From Streptomyces sp. CB02261 (lineage in GTDB: Bacteria; Actinomycetota; Actinomycetes; Streptomycetales; Streptomycetaceae), in NCBI RefSeq assembly GCF_001905665.1, contig NZ_LIVX01000002.1, forward strand, positions 383,420 to 447,419: a stretch of 64,000 nucleotides of DNA. Reading direction: 5' to 3'. The position numbers and the translations under genes were made by a program. The notes beneath the pieces are model-generated. The model saw only the letters and a list, made by a program, of their open reading frames with translations, did not search any database and was not told the origin of the DNA. Of this stretch, positions 34,690 to 42,151 are shown in pieces. Each line of letters starts with the position of its first letter. Position 1 is the first letter of the stretch.

Positions 34690-35160
34690 TCAGCCGAGGG
34701 GCCTTATACGGACGAACTTCGCGGCCATGACGGGACCGAGCTGGTGGACGATGGCGTGGCCGGGTTCCTGCGGGGAGGGCAGGTCGCCGAGGAAGGACGT
34801 CACGATGACCTCGTCGATGCCGATGACGCCGCGACAGCTCTGCTCCTCCAGGAAGGCGAGGGTGCGACGCCAGTCGGCGGCGTCCGGGGCGTCGCCGAGG
34901 AAGGAACGGACGGTGTTCTGGACGACGTCCCAGAAGAACACGTGCGGCAGCACATCGCCCTGATGGAGGACGTGCCTCTCGTACACCTCCCGGAACTCGG
35001 GAATCCGGCTGACGAGGTCACTGACCAACTGCACCCCCGGCGCCGGGCCCGGAGGGGCGCCCGCGGGGGCCTGTCTCGGTGACCGGGTCGGCTGGCTCGC
35101 CGCGTGGCCCGGCGTCTGGCCCGGCATCTGGCTCGGCGCGTCGCTCGGAGTCGTCGTCAT
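34690..35160 (-). CDS. Small hypothetical protein, immunity/DUF7674-like
   Basis: The 156-residue protein has a Pro/Gln/Ser-rich N-terminus (1-45) and a helical domain (about 48-156) with EFREVYERHVLHQGDVLPHVFFWD, FLEEQSCRGVIGIDEVIVTSFL and LGPVMAAKFVRIRP. The domain resembles the small helical DUF7674/immunity-like proteins, from memory only and with modest confidence. It is divergent from a decayed DUF559-type gene. The function is unknown. Confidence 0.65.
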   Translation of the reverse strand: MTTTPSDAPSQMPGQTPGHAASQPTRSPRQAPAGAPPGPAPGVQLVSDLVSRIPEFREVYERHVLHQGDVLPHVFFWDVVQNTVRSFLGDAPDAADWRRTLAFLEEQSCRGVIGIDEVIVTSFLGDLPSPQEPGHAIVHQLGPVMAAKFVRIRPLG

Positions 35161-35281
35161 CTGTCCAGAATGCTCGCGCCCGCCGCACCTGTCCTCCCCC
35201 TTTGCGCATTCCTGGCGACGGCTTTCGGCAGGTTTTCCACAGGGGGTGCGAAGTGTCCCTCTTCCGTGGATCGTTGGGCGT

Positions 35282-35934
35282 ATGTACGAGTTGGCGACCC
35301 TCGCCAGGGGCGGGGTCCTCCTGACGGTCTGGGCGGTCGCGGCGGGCTGGCCCCCGGGGCGGCTCGCCGGCCGGCTGCGCCGCGAGGGCTGGCATCGGAT
35401 CTGCCGGGGCGCGTGGGCGGTGCCGGGGAAGGAGGTGGACTGGAGGGTGCGGGCGACGGCGCTCCAGCTGCTGCGCCCGGAGTTGGTGTGCAGCCATGGC
35501 ACGGCGGCCGGACTGCACCGCATCGAACGGCTCGGCGCGGCGGAGTGGGTCGACCTGCTCGAGTTCACCGCGCTGCGGCCGACCCGCTCGACCCGCGGCG
35601 ACCGGATACGGGTGCGCGCCACGGTCCATCTGACGGACCGTGACCGCACGACACGGCACGGCCTGCGGACGACGACCCCCGTGAGGACGGTCGGGGACCT
35701 CATACGGGGCTGCGCACGGCGGACGGGCGGCTGCTCCTCCGCCCCGACTTCCTCTTCCGGGCGCAGGGCCTGGCGGTCGAGGTCGAGGGCCACGGGACGT
35801 CGCCCGCTTCAACGCGCTGCAGTCCTGCCCGGAGGTGCGGCGGGTGCTGCGGTTCACGGCGGGGGAGGTCTTCCACCGCCCGGACCGCATGACGGCCACG
35901 GTCCGGACGACGCTGGCGGCGCTGTCGCTTTAAG
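35282..35934 (+). pseudogene. Decayed AbiEi/DUF559-type endonuclease-like gene
   Basis: The gene starts at the ATG at 35282 with a normal winged-helix N-terminus (AAGWPPGRLAGRLRREGWHR, then LQLLRPELVCSHGTAAGLH) to about codon 142. The frame then shifts: LRTADGRLLLRPDFLFRAQGLAVEVEG continues in another frame from 35710, and RDVARFNALQSCPEVRRVLRF in a third from 35793 to the TAA at 35932-35934. These are the DUF559 (Vsr-like nuclease) fragments in order, with the family's usual central stretch missing. Two out-of-frame deletions explain this best. Confidence 0.75.
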
Positions 35935-36547
35935 GAGCGACGGAGGAAGTACGGGGGAAGGAGATCTCGACGCGCCGGTTCTTCTTCCGGCCCTCCTCGG
36001 TGCCGTTGTCGGCGATCGGGTAGTCCTCGCTGTACCCGCGGATGTCGAAGCTGGTCCCCGGTTCGAGGCTCCGCGCGAGGACCTGCTGCACGGCGACGGC
36101 CCGCTGCTTCGACAGCTTGAGCCCGTGCTCGTACGTCCCGAGGTTGTCGGTGAACCCGAAGACCCGGACGCGTCCGGACCCCAGCTTGTTGATCTCCGCG
36201 GCGATGGCGGCGAGCCGCGCGTGGGCGGCGGGGCCGAGCTTGGCGCTGTTCTTCGGGAAGAGCACCTCGGCCTGCAGCGCGAACGTCACGTCCACGTTGG
36301 TGTCCTGCCGCCGCTGCTGCCCGCCCTCCTCCTCGACGATCTGCTTGATGTCGAGCACCTTGGCGGGCGCGAGGGTGGCACCGTCGGGAAGCATGAGCCC
36401 CGGGGCGGTGGGGTCGATGACGGGCGGCGGCGAGGCGCTGGCGGCGGATCCGGGCGGATCGTCGGCGTGAGCGGTGGGCACGGCGAGGGGCCCCAGGGCG
36501 ATGGACGCGATGGCGAGGGCTGCGAGGCGGCGGTATGTCGTCGTCAT
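35930..36547 (-). CDS. OmpA-family secreted protein of the Tad locus
   Basis: A 205-residue secreted protein: signal peptide (1-28, AHA cleavage), a linker, then an OmpA C-terminal peptidoglycan-binding domain (about 85-200) with VLFPKNSAKLGPAAHARLAAIA, VRVFGFTDNLGTYEHGLKLSKQRA and the GRKKNRRVEISF end. The TDN and NRRVEI elements bind peptidoglycan in known members. It is the last gene of the minus-strand Tad cluster and could anchor the pilus machine in the wall. Confidence 0.9.
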   Translation of the reverse strand: MTTTYRRLAALAIASIALGPLAVPTAHADDPPGSAASASPPPVIDPTAPGLMLPDGATLAPAKVLDIKQIVEEEGGQQRRQDTNVDVTFALQAEVLFPKNSAKLGPAAHARLAAIAAEINKLGSGRVRVFGFTDNLGTYEHGLKLSKQRAVAVQQVLARSLEPGTSFDIRGYSEDYPIADNGTEEGRKKNRRVEISFPRTSSVAP

Positions 36548-36556
36548 GGCGTCGCC

Positions 36557-37141
36557 TCAGGAGAGCTTGAGGGTGGCGGGTTCGAAGGTGGGGAGCTGGA
36601 AGGAGACCTCGGTGGTGGTGGCGGGGGGTGCGGGGAATTGCATGAAGACGGCGGCAGTCTCGCCTGCGGGGAGGATGTCGAGACCAGTGGTGGTCAGTGG
36701 GCGGCCGTCTGTGTCACGCAACACGTAGTAGCGCTTCTTCCCTACCGAGTCGATGAGGGTCGCTCCTCCCAGCGAGTTGCCGTGCTTCATGACCTCTGTC
36801 TCGTCACCACGGATCTGGCCGGGGAGTGCACGGGACCGCTCCGAGGTGTTCTTCAACGCCCCTTTGACGGTGAGAAAACCACCCGCATCCCGCTCGGCCG
36901 ACGTGATGGTGAGATCGACCCCGTCCTTTCCCTTGAGGACGGCCAGGATCTCTGTGGGCTCAACAGCCGTCTGCGACCCCTGCGCGGTCGAACTGCTCTT
37001 CGGGGGAGCAGTCGTCGTCGCGGCCGGCTTGTTCGTAGAAGGCTTCTCGTCAGCACCGCAACCGGCGACGAAGAGTGCCACCGACGCGACCGCGACGACG
37101 GCCACCGCCCCCCGGCGATTCCATGCGTACCGCACGCTCAT
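36557..37141 (-). CDS. Hypothetical lipoprotein in Tad cluster
   Basis: A 194-residue lipoprotein: signal ending in lipobox FVAGC (Cys28), a Thr/Ser/Pro-rich spacer, and a beta-rich domain (about 65-194) with ILAVLKGKDGVDLTITS and KRYYVLRDTDGRPLTTTGLDI, similar in plan to DUF4352-like domains. The ATG at 37141 has AGGAAGAG upstream. GC content falls here compared with the flanking Tad genes. The function is unknown. Confidence 0.78.
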   Translation of the reverse strand: MSVRYAWNRRGAVAVVAVASVALFVAGCGADEKPSTNKPAATTTAPPKSSSTAQGSQTAVEPTEILAVLKGKDGVDLTITSAERDAGGFLTVKGALKNTSERSRALPGQIRGDETEVMKHGNSLGGATLIDSVGKKRYYVLRDTDGRPLTTTGLDILPAGETAAVFMQFPAPPATTTEVSFQLPTFEPATLKLS

Positions 37142-37169
37142 GTACCGCTCTTCCTTTGCTCGTCGCAGT

Positions 37170-37802
37170 TCATTCGGACAGCCGGACGGTGAACAGGTCG
37201 TCAATGTCGGGGAGCCTGGGATCCTCAGGGTCGATGTCCCAGGACCTACCGTCACAGGACAACCCACGGATGGGACCAGGTGGCTCTTCTTCGGGCTCGC
37301 CCGACGGTTGAGGAGACGAGGGAGCAGGTGGTGGCTCCGTGGTGGGTTCCTGCGCCATGAACCTGCAACGCGGTTCGATCACCGCCTCAGCGAACGCCCT
37401 AGCGGGATTCTCGCCGCCCGTCGTGAGCACAGCCACCCTGAAACCGCTGACCTCCGCGGTGAACGGCTCACACCCAGGATTCGTCAGCGTAGCCTCGTTG
37501 CGCGAAGCGAAGTCCGCCGCGCTCGCGCATGCAGAAATGGGGTCGTACGCCTCGCCCTCGATAAACTCGTCCCACTGGTCGGGTTCGAGGATCACCTCGA
37601 GCCAACCCTCCCGCAGCTGCTCTCTGGCGTCCTGGGCAGCCGCCAAAGCCGCCGCATCAGCGGCAGTCTGGGCGCTGTTCCGTGTAAAGGCGGCTTGTCC
37701 GACAGCGAAGTAGGCGAAGGCGAGAAACAACAACCCAGCCACAACGGCGACATAGACGGGAAAGGCCTGCCCCTCATCGCCTCGCCACGCGTATCGGACT
37801 AC
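37170..37802 (-). CDS. TadG-like pilus assembly protein, start codon unclear
   Basis: The frame encodes about 210 residues: DEGQAFPVYVAVVAGLLFLAFAYFAVGQ (TadG/TadE-type N-terminal helix), the RNSAQTAADAAALAAAQDAR segment typical of TadG-like pseudopilins, then a variable domain with paired cysteines and a Pro/Glu-rich tail. No ATG, GTG, TTG or CTG exists in frame between the flp coding region and the helix. The frame opens with GTA at 37802-37800, directly overlapping the flp stop TAG (GTAG), where related genes would have GTGA or ATGA. The start is therefore anomalous. Confidence 0.75.
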   Translation of the reverse strand, partial: VVRYAWRGDEGQAFPVYVAVVAGLLFLAFAYFAVGQAAFTRNSAQTAADAAALAAAQDAREQLREGWLEVILEPDQWDEFIEGEAYDPISACASAADFASRNEATLTNPGCEPFTAEVSGFRVAVLTTGGENPARAFAEAVIEPRCRFMAQEPTTEPPPAPSSPQPSGEPEEEPPGPIRGLSCDGRSWDIDPEDPRLPDIDDLFTVRLSE

Positions 37803-38005
37803 TTCGTCAAGTCGGCGATCTTCTGGGTGATGGCGTTCTTGATCGAGTTGCCGATGTCCGTGCCAGTGATCGCCACCACGATCGCCACCACCACCACAAT
37901 GATCCCCAGATACTCCACCGCCGTCTGTCCACGGTCCCTCGACCGTGTCCACGTGGCCAGTTCGATCTTGGCCTTGGTCACGGCCTTCAGCATCGCGTCG
38001 TTCAT
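37799..38005 (-). CDS. flp: Flp-type pilin
   Basis: The 68-residue peptide is the major pilin candidate of the Tad system: a basic 25-residue N-terminus, then the processing region RGQTAVEYLGIIVVVVAIVVAI with the Glu-Tyr pair of Flp pilins, followed by a short tail (NSIKNAITQKIADLTK). Cleavage by the prepilin peptidase is expected just before the hydrophobic run. It lies upstream of the TadG-like gene, with which its TAG stop overlaps. Confidence 0.9.
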   Translation of the reverse strand: MNDAMLKAVTKAKIELATWTRSRDRGQTAVEYLGIIVVVVAIVVAITGTDIGNSIKNAITQKIADLTK

Positions 38006-38041
38006 CGTGGTCCCCTCCGCGTTCGGACGCCTGCGCCTGGG

Positions 38042-38128
38042 TCATCGGGTGGGCCTGGTGCCCTGCCAGGAGGCTATGGCCTCGGCGCGTGTGGGGGTGG
38101 CGGTTCGACGGTTGTCGCTCGCGGCCAT
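38042..38128 (-). CDS. Possible 28-aa small protein upstream of flp
   Basis: A 28-codon frame from ATG at 38128 to TGA at 38042 has an unusually strong Shine-Dalgarno sequence (gggaggtgg, 5 bases before the ATG) and third-position GC of about 80 percent. The peptide begins MAASDNRRTATPTRAEAIAS and has no known domain. It lies between tadC and flp, 36 bases before the flp start, and may be a small structural or regulatory peptide of the pilus operon. Confidence 0.5.
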   Translation of the reverse strand: MAASDNRRTATPTRAEAIASWQGTRPTR

Positions 38129-38219
38129 CAGTCCACCTCCCTCACACTCAGTCCGCACTGTGGCACATCCTGTTGCGCGCGCGAAGGCCTTTCCCCCGAA
38201 TATGTCACCGTCGCCCCGC

Positions 38220-39107
38220 TCACTCGCCCGTCACCGACCCGAAGTCCGTGCCCGTGCCCAGGAAGAGGCCCGCGCCGAGCAGGATCATCGTCGCCGGGAC
38301 CATCAGCGTCGTGATCACCATCGTGGCCTTCGGGACGGCCTTCGCGGCCTTGCGGCGGGCGTTCTGGGCGTCGGTGCGCCGCATGTCGTTGGCGATCTGG
38401 ATCAGCGTGTCGACGATCGGCGCCCCGAGCTCCTCGCCCTGCTGGAGGGCGGTGACGAACTGGGCGACCTGCTCGGAGTCGTTGCGGCGCCGCAGCTCGT
38501 CGAAGGCCTGGCGGCGGCTGACGCCCATGTCCATCTGGCGCAGGGTGATGCGGAGTTCGTCGGCCCAGGGGCCCTCGTACTTCTCTGCGACGCGTTCGAG
38601 GGCCTGGCGGAAGCCGAGGCCGGCCGAGACGACGACCGCGAGCACGTCCAGGAAGTCCGGCAGGGTGCGTTCGATCTGGTCCTTGCGGATGCGGACCGCC
38701 GACCAGATGCCGACCTCCGTCCAGAACGCGCCGAAGGCGAACAGCAGCAGCGCCACCAGGAACGACCCTCGCGACAGCATCAGGAGGCCGCCGAGGACGC
38801 CCAGGAAGCCGTAGACCGCGCGCCGCGCCCCGTACCGGTCGATGGTGAGGCCGCCGGGGTTTCCGGCGAGGTCGATACGGCGGCGGACGGTGTTGACCCG
38901 CTTGGGGCCCATCAGCCGGAGCACGGCGGGTGACCAGCGCATCCCGAGGCGGTCCACGGCGGAGTCGACCGCTCCGGTACGGGTCGCCCCGACCTCCAGG
39001 GCGAGTTTGAGGTCGTCGGGGAGCCGGGCGTCGGCGCGGTAGAGGCGCAGGCCGTAGCTGACACCGGCGACGGCGAGGCCGGCGAGGAGGGCGAGGAGGA
39101 GGTCCAC
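38220..39107 (-). CDS. TadC-like inner membrane platform protein (T2SS F family)
   Basis: This 295-residue membrane protein is one of two platform subunits of the Tad machine. It has an N-terminal helix, two central helices (YGFLGVLGGLLMLSRG, LLLFAFGAFWTE), and a T2SSF domain (about 150-265) with LPDFLDVLAVVVSAGLGFRQALERV and the closing helix TLMVPATMILLGAGLFL. The GTG start at 39107 lies 11 bases after tadB; the longer open frame upstream is a shadow. Confidence 0.92.
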   Translation of the reverse strand: MDLLLALLAGLAVAGVSYGLRLYRADARLPDDLKLALEVGATRTGAVDSAVDRLGMRWSPAVLRLMGPKRVNTVRRRIDLAGNPGGLTIDRYGARRAVYGFLGVLGGLLMLSRGSFLVALLLFAFGAFWTEVGIWSAVRIRKDQIERTLPDFLDVLAVVVSAGLGFRQALERVAEKYEGPWADELRITLRQMDMGVSRRQAFDELRRRNDSEQVAQFVTALQQGEELGAPIVDTLIQIANDMRRTDAQNARRKAAKAVPKATMVITTLMVPATMILLGAGLFLGTGTDFGSVTGE

Positions 39108-39118
39108 GGCGGCGGTCC

Positions 39119-40063
39119 CTACACGTCGATCTTGGAGAAGCGGCGGATGGCGACGAAGCCGACCACGTACAGGGCGAAGGCGGCGACGACGGCGAACTGT
39201 CCGACGGCCGATGCCGTCATGCGGTCGAGGGCGCCGGGCTGCATGTTGTCGATGAGCAGCAGCGAGCCGACGCCGATGACGGGCACGGAGTACGCGGTCA
39301 TGCTCACCTGGGAGAGCTGGGTGCGGACCTCGCGCCGGGTCTCCTTGCGCTCCTCCAGGGTCTCGGTGAGGTTCCGGAGGGAGGAGACGACGGTGCCGCC
39401 GGCCCGGTTGGCGAGGACGAGGGTGGTGACGAGGACGACGAGTTCGCGGGAGGGCAGGCGTTCGGCGAGTTCGCCGAGCGCGTCGTCGAGGGAGGTGCCG
39501 ACGGCCAGCTGCTGGGCGACCTTCTCCAGCTCGACGCCCGCGGGGGCCTCCAGCTCGTCGGCGGCCAGGCTGAGGGCCATCCGGAGGGCGAGCCCGGCCT
39601 GCGTGGCGTTGGCCAGGATGCGGGAGAGCTCGGGGAGCTGGTTGATGAACTTCTCGATCCGCTTCTGGCGCTGCCAGCTCAGGAAGCCCATCGCGACCCA
39701 CACCCCGAGGAGTCCGCAGATCGGGCCGAAGAACGGTGACAGGGCGGACTGTCCCACGACCCACAGGACGGCCACGGTCGCCGCGAGGCCGACGGTGAAC
39801 TCGCCGGGGGTGACGTCGAGACCGGTGGCCGCGATCCGCAGTTCCAGTCTCCGGCCGAGCGCCGTCCGCCGGACCCGCCGGTCGATGCCCCGGAAGCGGC
39901 GCCTGCGGCGGCCCGCGGCCTCGGGCGCTCCGGACTCGTCGAGGCGGGCGACGAGGGCCGCGTGCCGGCGGGCACCGCTCGCGTACACCTGGACGCCGAT
40001 GATGCCCAGGACGCAGGCGAGCAGCGTCACGCCCGTCGTCAGCCAGAAGGGGTCGGTCATCAT
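39119..40063 (-). CDS. TadB-like inner membrane platform protein (T2SS F family)
   Basis: The second platform subunit, 314 residues, with an N-terminal helix (8-27), paired helices around 75-125, a T2SSF domain (about 140-265; INQLPELSRILANATQAGLALRMAL and GGTVVSSLRNLTETLEERKETRREV) and a C-terminal helix. It should interact with the CpaF ATPase. Its ATG overlaps the cpaF stop by 4 bases (ATGA). Confidence 0.92.
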   Translation of the reverse strand: MMTDPFWLTTGVTLLACVLGIIGVQVYASGARRHAALVARLDESGAPEAAGRRRRRFRGIDRRVRRTALGRRLELRIAATGLDVTPGEFTVGLAATVAVLWVVGQSALSPFFGPICGLLGVWVAMGFLSWQRQKRIEKFINQLPELSRILANATQAGLALRMALSLAADELEAPAGVELEKVAQQLAVGTSLDDALGELAERLPSRELVVLVTTLVLANRAGGTVVSSLRNLTETLEERKETRREVRTQLSQVSMTAYSVPVIGVGSLLLIDNMQPGALDRMTASAVGQFAVVAAFALYVVGFVAIRRFSKIDV

Positions 40064-41406
40064 TCCGCCTCTCGGGTGGCCAGGTGGGCGTCGGTCGCCG
40101 CCACGCCGAAGGCCTGCGGGATGGGCTGGCCGGCGAGGTAGAGGCGTTCGGCGACCCGTCGGGGCAGCGGGTGGTACGTGAACTGCCCGTACACCCTTCC
40201 GTCGGCGGCGAGCGGCTGGGCGTGGAAGCGGCAGACCGTGGCGAGCAGGAAGCGTTCGCGCCCGTGGGAGGCGAGGACGGAGATCTCGGTGATCCGGCGG
40301 GTTCCGTCGGGGTGCCGGGTGAGCTGGACGAGGACGTCGACGGCGCTGTTGATCTGGTCGCGCAGCGCCTCGAACGGCACCTTCACCTCGGACATCGAGG
40401 CGAGGGTCTGGAGGCGCATGAGGGCGTCCTCGGCGGAGTTGGCGTGGACGGTGGCGAGGGAGCCGTCGTGGCCGGTGGACATGGCCTGGAGCATGTCGAG
40501 GGTCTCGCCGCCGCGGACCTCTCCGACGATGATCCGGTCGGGGCGCATGCGCAGCGAGTTGCGGACGAGGTCGCGGATGGAGATGGCGCCCCGGCCCTCG
40601 ATGTTCGGCGGGCGGGCCTCCAGGCGGATCACGTGGGACTGCTGGAGCTGGAGCTCCGCGGAGTCCTCGATGGTGATGATCCGCTCGCCTTCCGGGACGA
40701 GTCCGGAGAGGGCGTTGAGCAGGGTGGTCTTCCCGGTGCCGGTGGCGCCGGAGACGATCAGGTTGAACTTGGCCTGCACGAGCCCGGACAGCAGGAGCAG
40801 CATCTGCTCGTCGAGGGAGCCGAGGCCGATCATCTCGTGGAGCGTGTACGCGCGGGGGAAGCGGCGGATGGTGAGCGTCGCCCCGGTGAGGGACAGCGGC
40901 GGGATGATGACGTTGACGCGCTCGCCGGACGGGAGCCGGGCGTCGACCATCGGGTTCGACTCGTCGACGCGCCGGTTGACCGTGGAGACGATCCGCTCGA
41001 TGGTCTGCATCAGCTGGTCGTGGGAGGCGAAGCGGAGCGGGAGCAGTTCGACGCGGCCGTTGCGCTCGATGAAGATCTGGTCGGGCCCGTTGACCATGAT
41101 CTCGGTGATGGAGGCGTCTTCGAGGAGCGGTTCGAGTACGCCGAGGCCGAGGGCCTCGTCGACGACGCGGCGGATCAGCTGGGCGCGTTCGGCGGTGGAG
41201 AGGACGGGTCCTTCGCGGCTGATGATGTGCCCGAGGACGCGTTCGAGGCGGGCCCGGCGCTCGGCGGCGGCGAGCGCGGACATCTCGGTGAGGTCGATCT
41301 CCTCCAGGAGCTTGGCGCGGAAGGAGGCGACGAGGTGTCCGTCCTCGCGGGCGGCCGCGCCGCCGCCGTGCTCCTCGGGGGCGTTGATGCGGGAGCGCAG
41401 GCTCAC
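40060..41406 (-). CDS. cpaF: CpaF/TadA secretion ATPase
   Basis: The hexameric ATPase that powers Tad pilus assembly, 448 residues. An N-terminal three-helix part precedes the PilT/VirB11 core with VNGPDQIFIERNG, VDARLPSGERVNVIIPPLSL, Walker A SGATGTGKTTLLN, the Asp box ITIEDSAELQL, Walker B GEVRGGETLDMLQAM and the His box GHDGSLATVHAN. It starts with GTG and overlaps the upstream tadE stop. Neighbours on both sides are Tad components. Confidence 0.96.
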   Translation of the reverse strand: MSLRSRINAPEEHGGGAAAREDGHLVASFRAKLLEEIDLTEMSALAAAERRARLERVLGHIISREGPVLSTAERAQLIRRVVDEALGLGVLEPLLEDASITEIMVNGPDQIFIERNGRVELLPLRFASHDQLMQTIERIVSTVNRRVDESNPMVDARLPSGERVNVIIPPLSLTGATLTIRRFPRAYTLHEMIGLGSLDEQMLLLLSGLVQAKFNLIVSGATGTGKTTLLNALSGLVPEGERIITIEDSAELQLQQSHVIRLEARPPNIEGRGAISIRDLVRNSLRMRPDRIIVGEVRGGETLDMLQAMSTGHDGSLATVHANSAEDALMRLQTLASMSEVKVPFEALRDQINSAVDVLVQLTRHPDGTRRITEISVLASHGRERFLLATVCRFHAQPLAADGRVYGQFTYHPLPRRVAERLYLAGQPIPQAFGVAATDAHLATREAE

Positions 41407-41786
41407 GGCGAGGCCTCCTCGTCGGGCATCGGCATGGTGGCGGTCTTCGTGATGGAGCCGAAGCCGTCCCAGAAGGGGACGACGGAGGGAATCTCGACCG
41501 TGACGGTGGCGACGGCCGCGTCCCCGCCGCGAACGACGCTGACGCCGGTGGCCCAGTCGGCGGCCGCGCGGCCGGCCGCCTCGGCGTCGGGTGCGTCCTC
41601 CTCGTCGGCCATGCTGGCGGCCCTCGCCGCCGCGCGGGCCGCGGAGCCCGCCTGCTGGGCGGCGTACGCGGCGACGCCGAGCTGGAGGCCGGCGAGTCCC
41701 ACGAGGAGCAGGATCGGGAGGAACCCGAGGTACTCGATGGCGGCCTGGCCCCGGTCCCGGGTCCTGGTGCGCGGTGGTCGGCTCAT
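41403..41786 (-). CDS. TadE-like minor pseudopilin (second copy)
   Basis: A 127-residue TadE family protein with the prepilin motif DRGQAAIEYLGFLPILLLVGLA at about 11-32, then a region rich in Ala with ACA-like packing and a C-terminal strand domain. The Glu in AAIEYLG is the conserved +5 residue of prepilins, so processing by the prepilin peptidase is expected. It overlaps its neighbours by 4 bases on each side, inside the Tad operon. Confidence 0.88.
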   Translation of the reverse strand: MSRPPRTRTRDRGQAAIEYLGFLPILLLVGLAGLQLGVAAYAAQQAGSAARAAARAASMADEEDAPDAEAAGRAAADWATGVSVVRGGDAAVATVTVEIPSVVPFWDGFGSITKTATMPMPDEEASP

Positions 41787-42148
41787 GGTGTGGGCTCCTC
41801 CGAGATCGCGGCCGCCCTGCCCTTGACGTCGAAGAGGCCGCCGACGCCCGGGACGAGGACGGGGACCCGGATCGTCACCACCGCGGTCACGACGCCGCCC
41901 CCTTCGGAGCATCGCGGGTCGGCGCCGCTCCTCCACGGGCCGTCCAGGTGCCGCAGGGCGGCCTCGCCGCAGTCGTCGCCGACGGCGTGGGCACGGGCCG
42001 CCTCGTCCGCCGCGTTGCCCGCCAGGGTGTACGTGTAGCCGACCAGGACGACCTGCCAGAGCAGGACGAGGGTGAGCAGGATGACCGGCACCATGCCGAG
42101 GAACTCGATGGCCACCTGTCCCCTGTCGTCGTCCCGGTGCGTCCGCAT
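41783..42148 (-). CDS. TadE-like minor pseudopilin (first copy)
   Basis: A 121-residue TadE family protein with a short basic leader, DRGQVAIEFLGMVPVILLTLVLL as processing site and helix, then a 70-residue extracellular domain with two cysteines (GDDCGEAAL and DPRCSEGG) that may form a disulfide. It follows cpaE by 3 bases and overlaps the second tadE by 4 bases. Confidence 0.88.
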   Translation of the reverse strand: MRTHRDDDRGQVAIEFLGMVPVILLTLVLLWQVVLVGYTYTLAGNAADEAARAHAVGDDCGEAALRHLDGPWRSGADPRCSEGGGVVTAVVTIRVPVLVPGVGGLFDVKGRAAAISEEPTP

Positions 42149-42151
42149 GCC

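Noticed and set aside
35246..37192. 648-codon plus-strand frame running from the DUF559-type gene through the OmpA and lipoprotein genes
   Set aside because: Only the first 142 codons from 35282 are gene-like; the remainder is antisense to two clear secreted-protein genes.
37803..38045. Long N-terminal extension of the TadG-like gene starting at ATG 38045, coupled to the 28-aa ORF stop by ATGA
   Set aside because: It would fully overlap the flp pilin in another frame and encodes a charged His/Asp/Arg-rich shadow sequence without codon bias.
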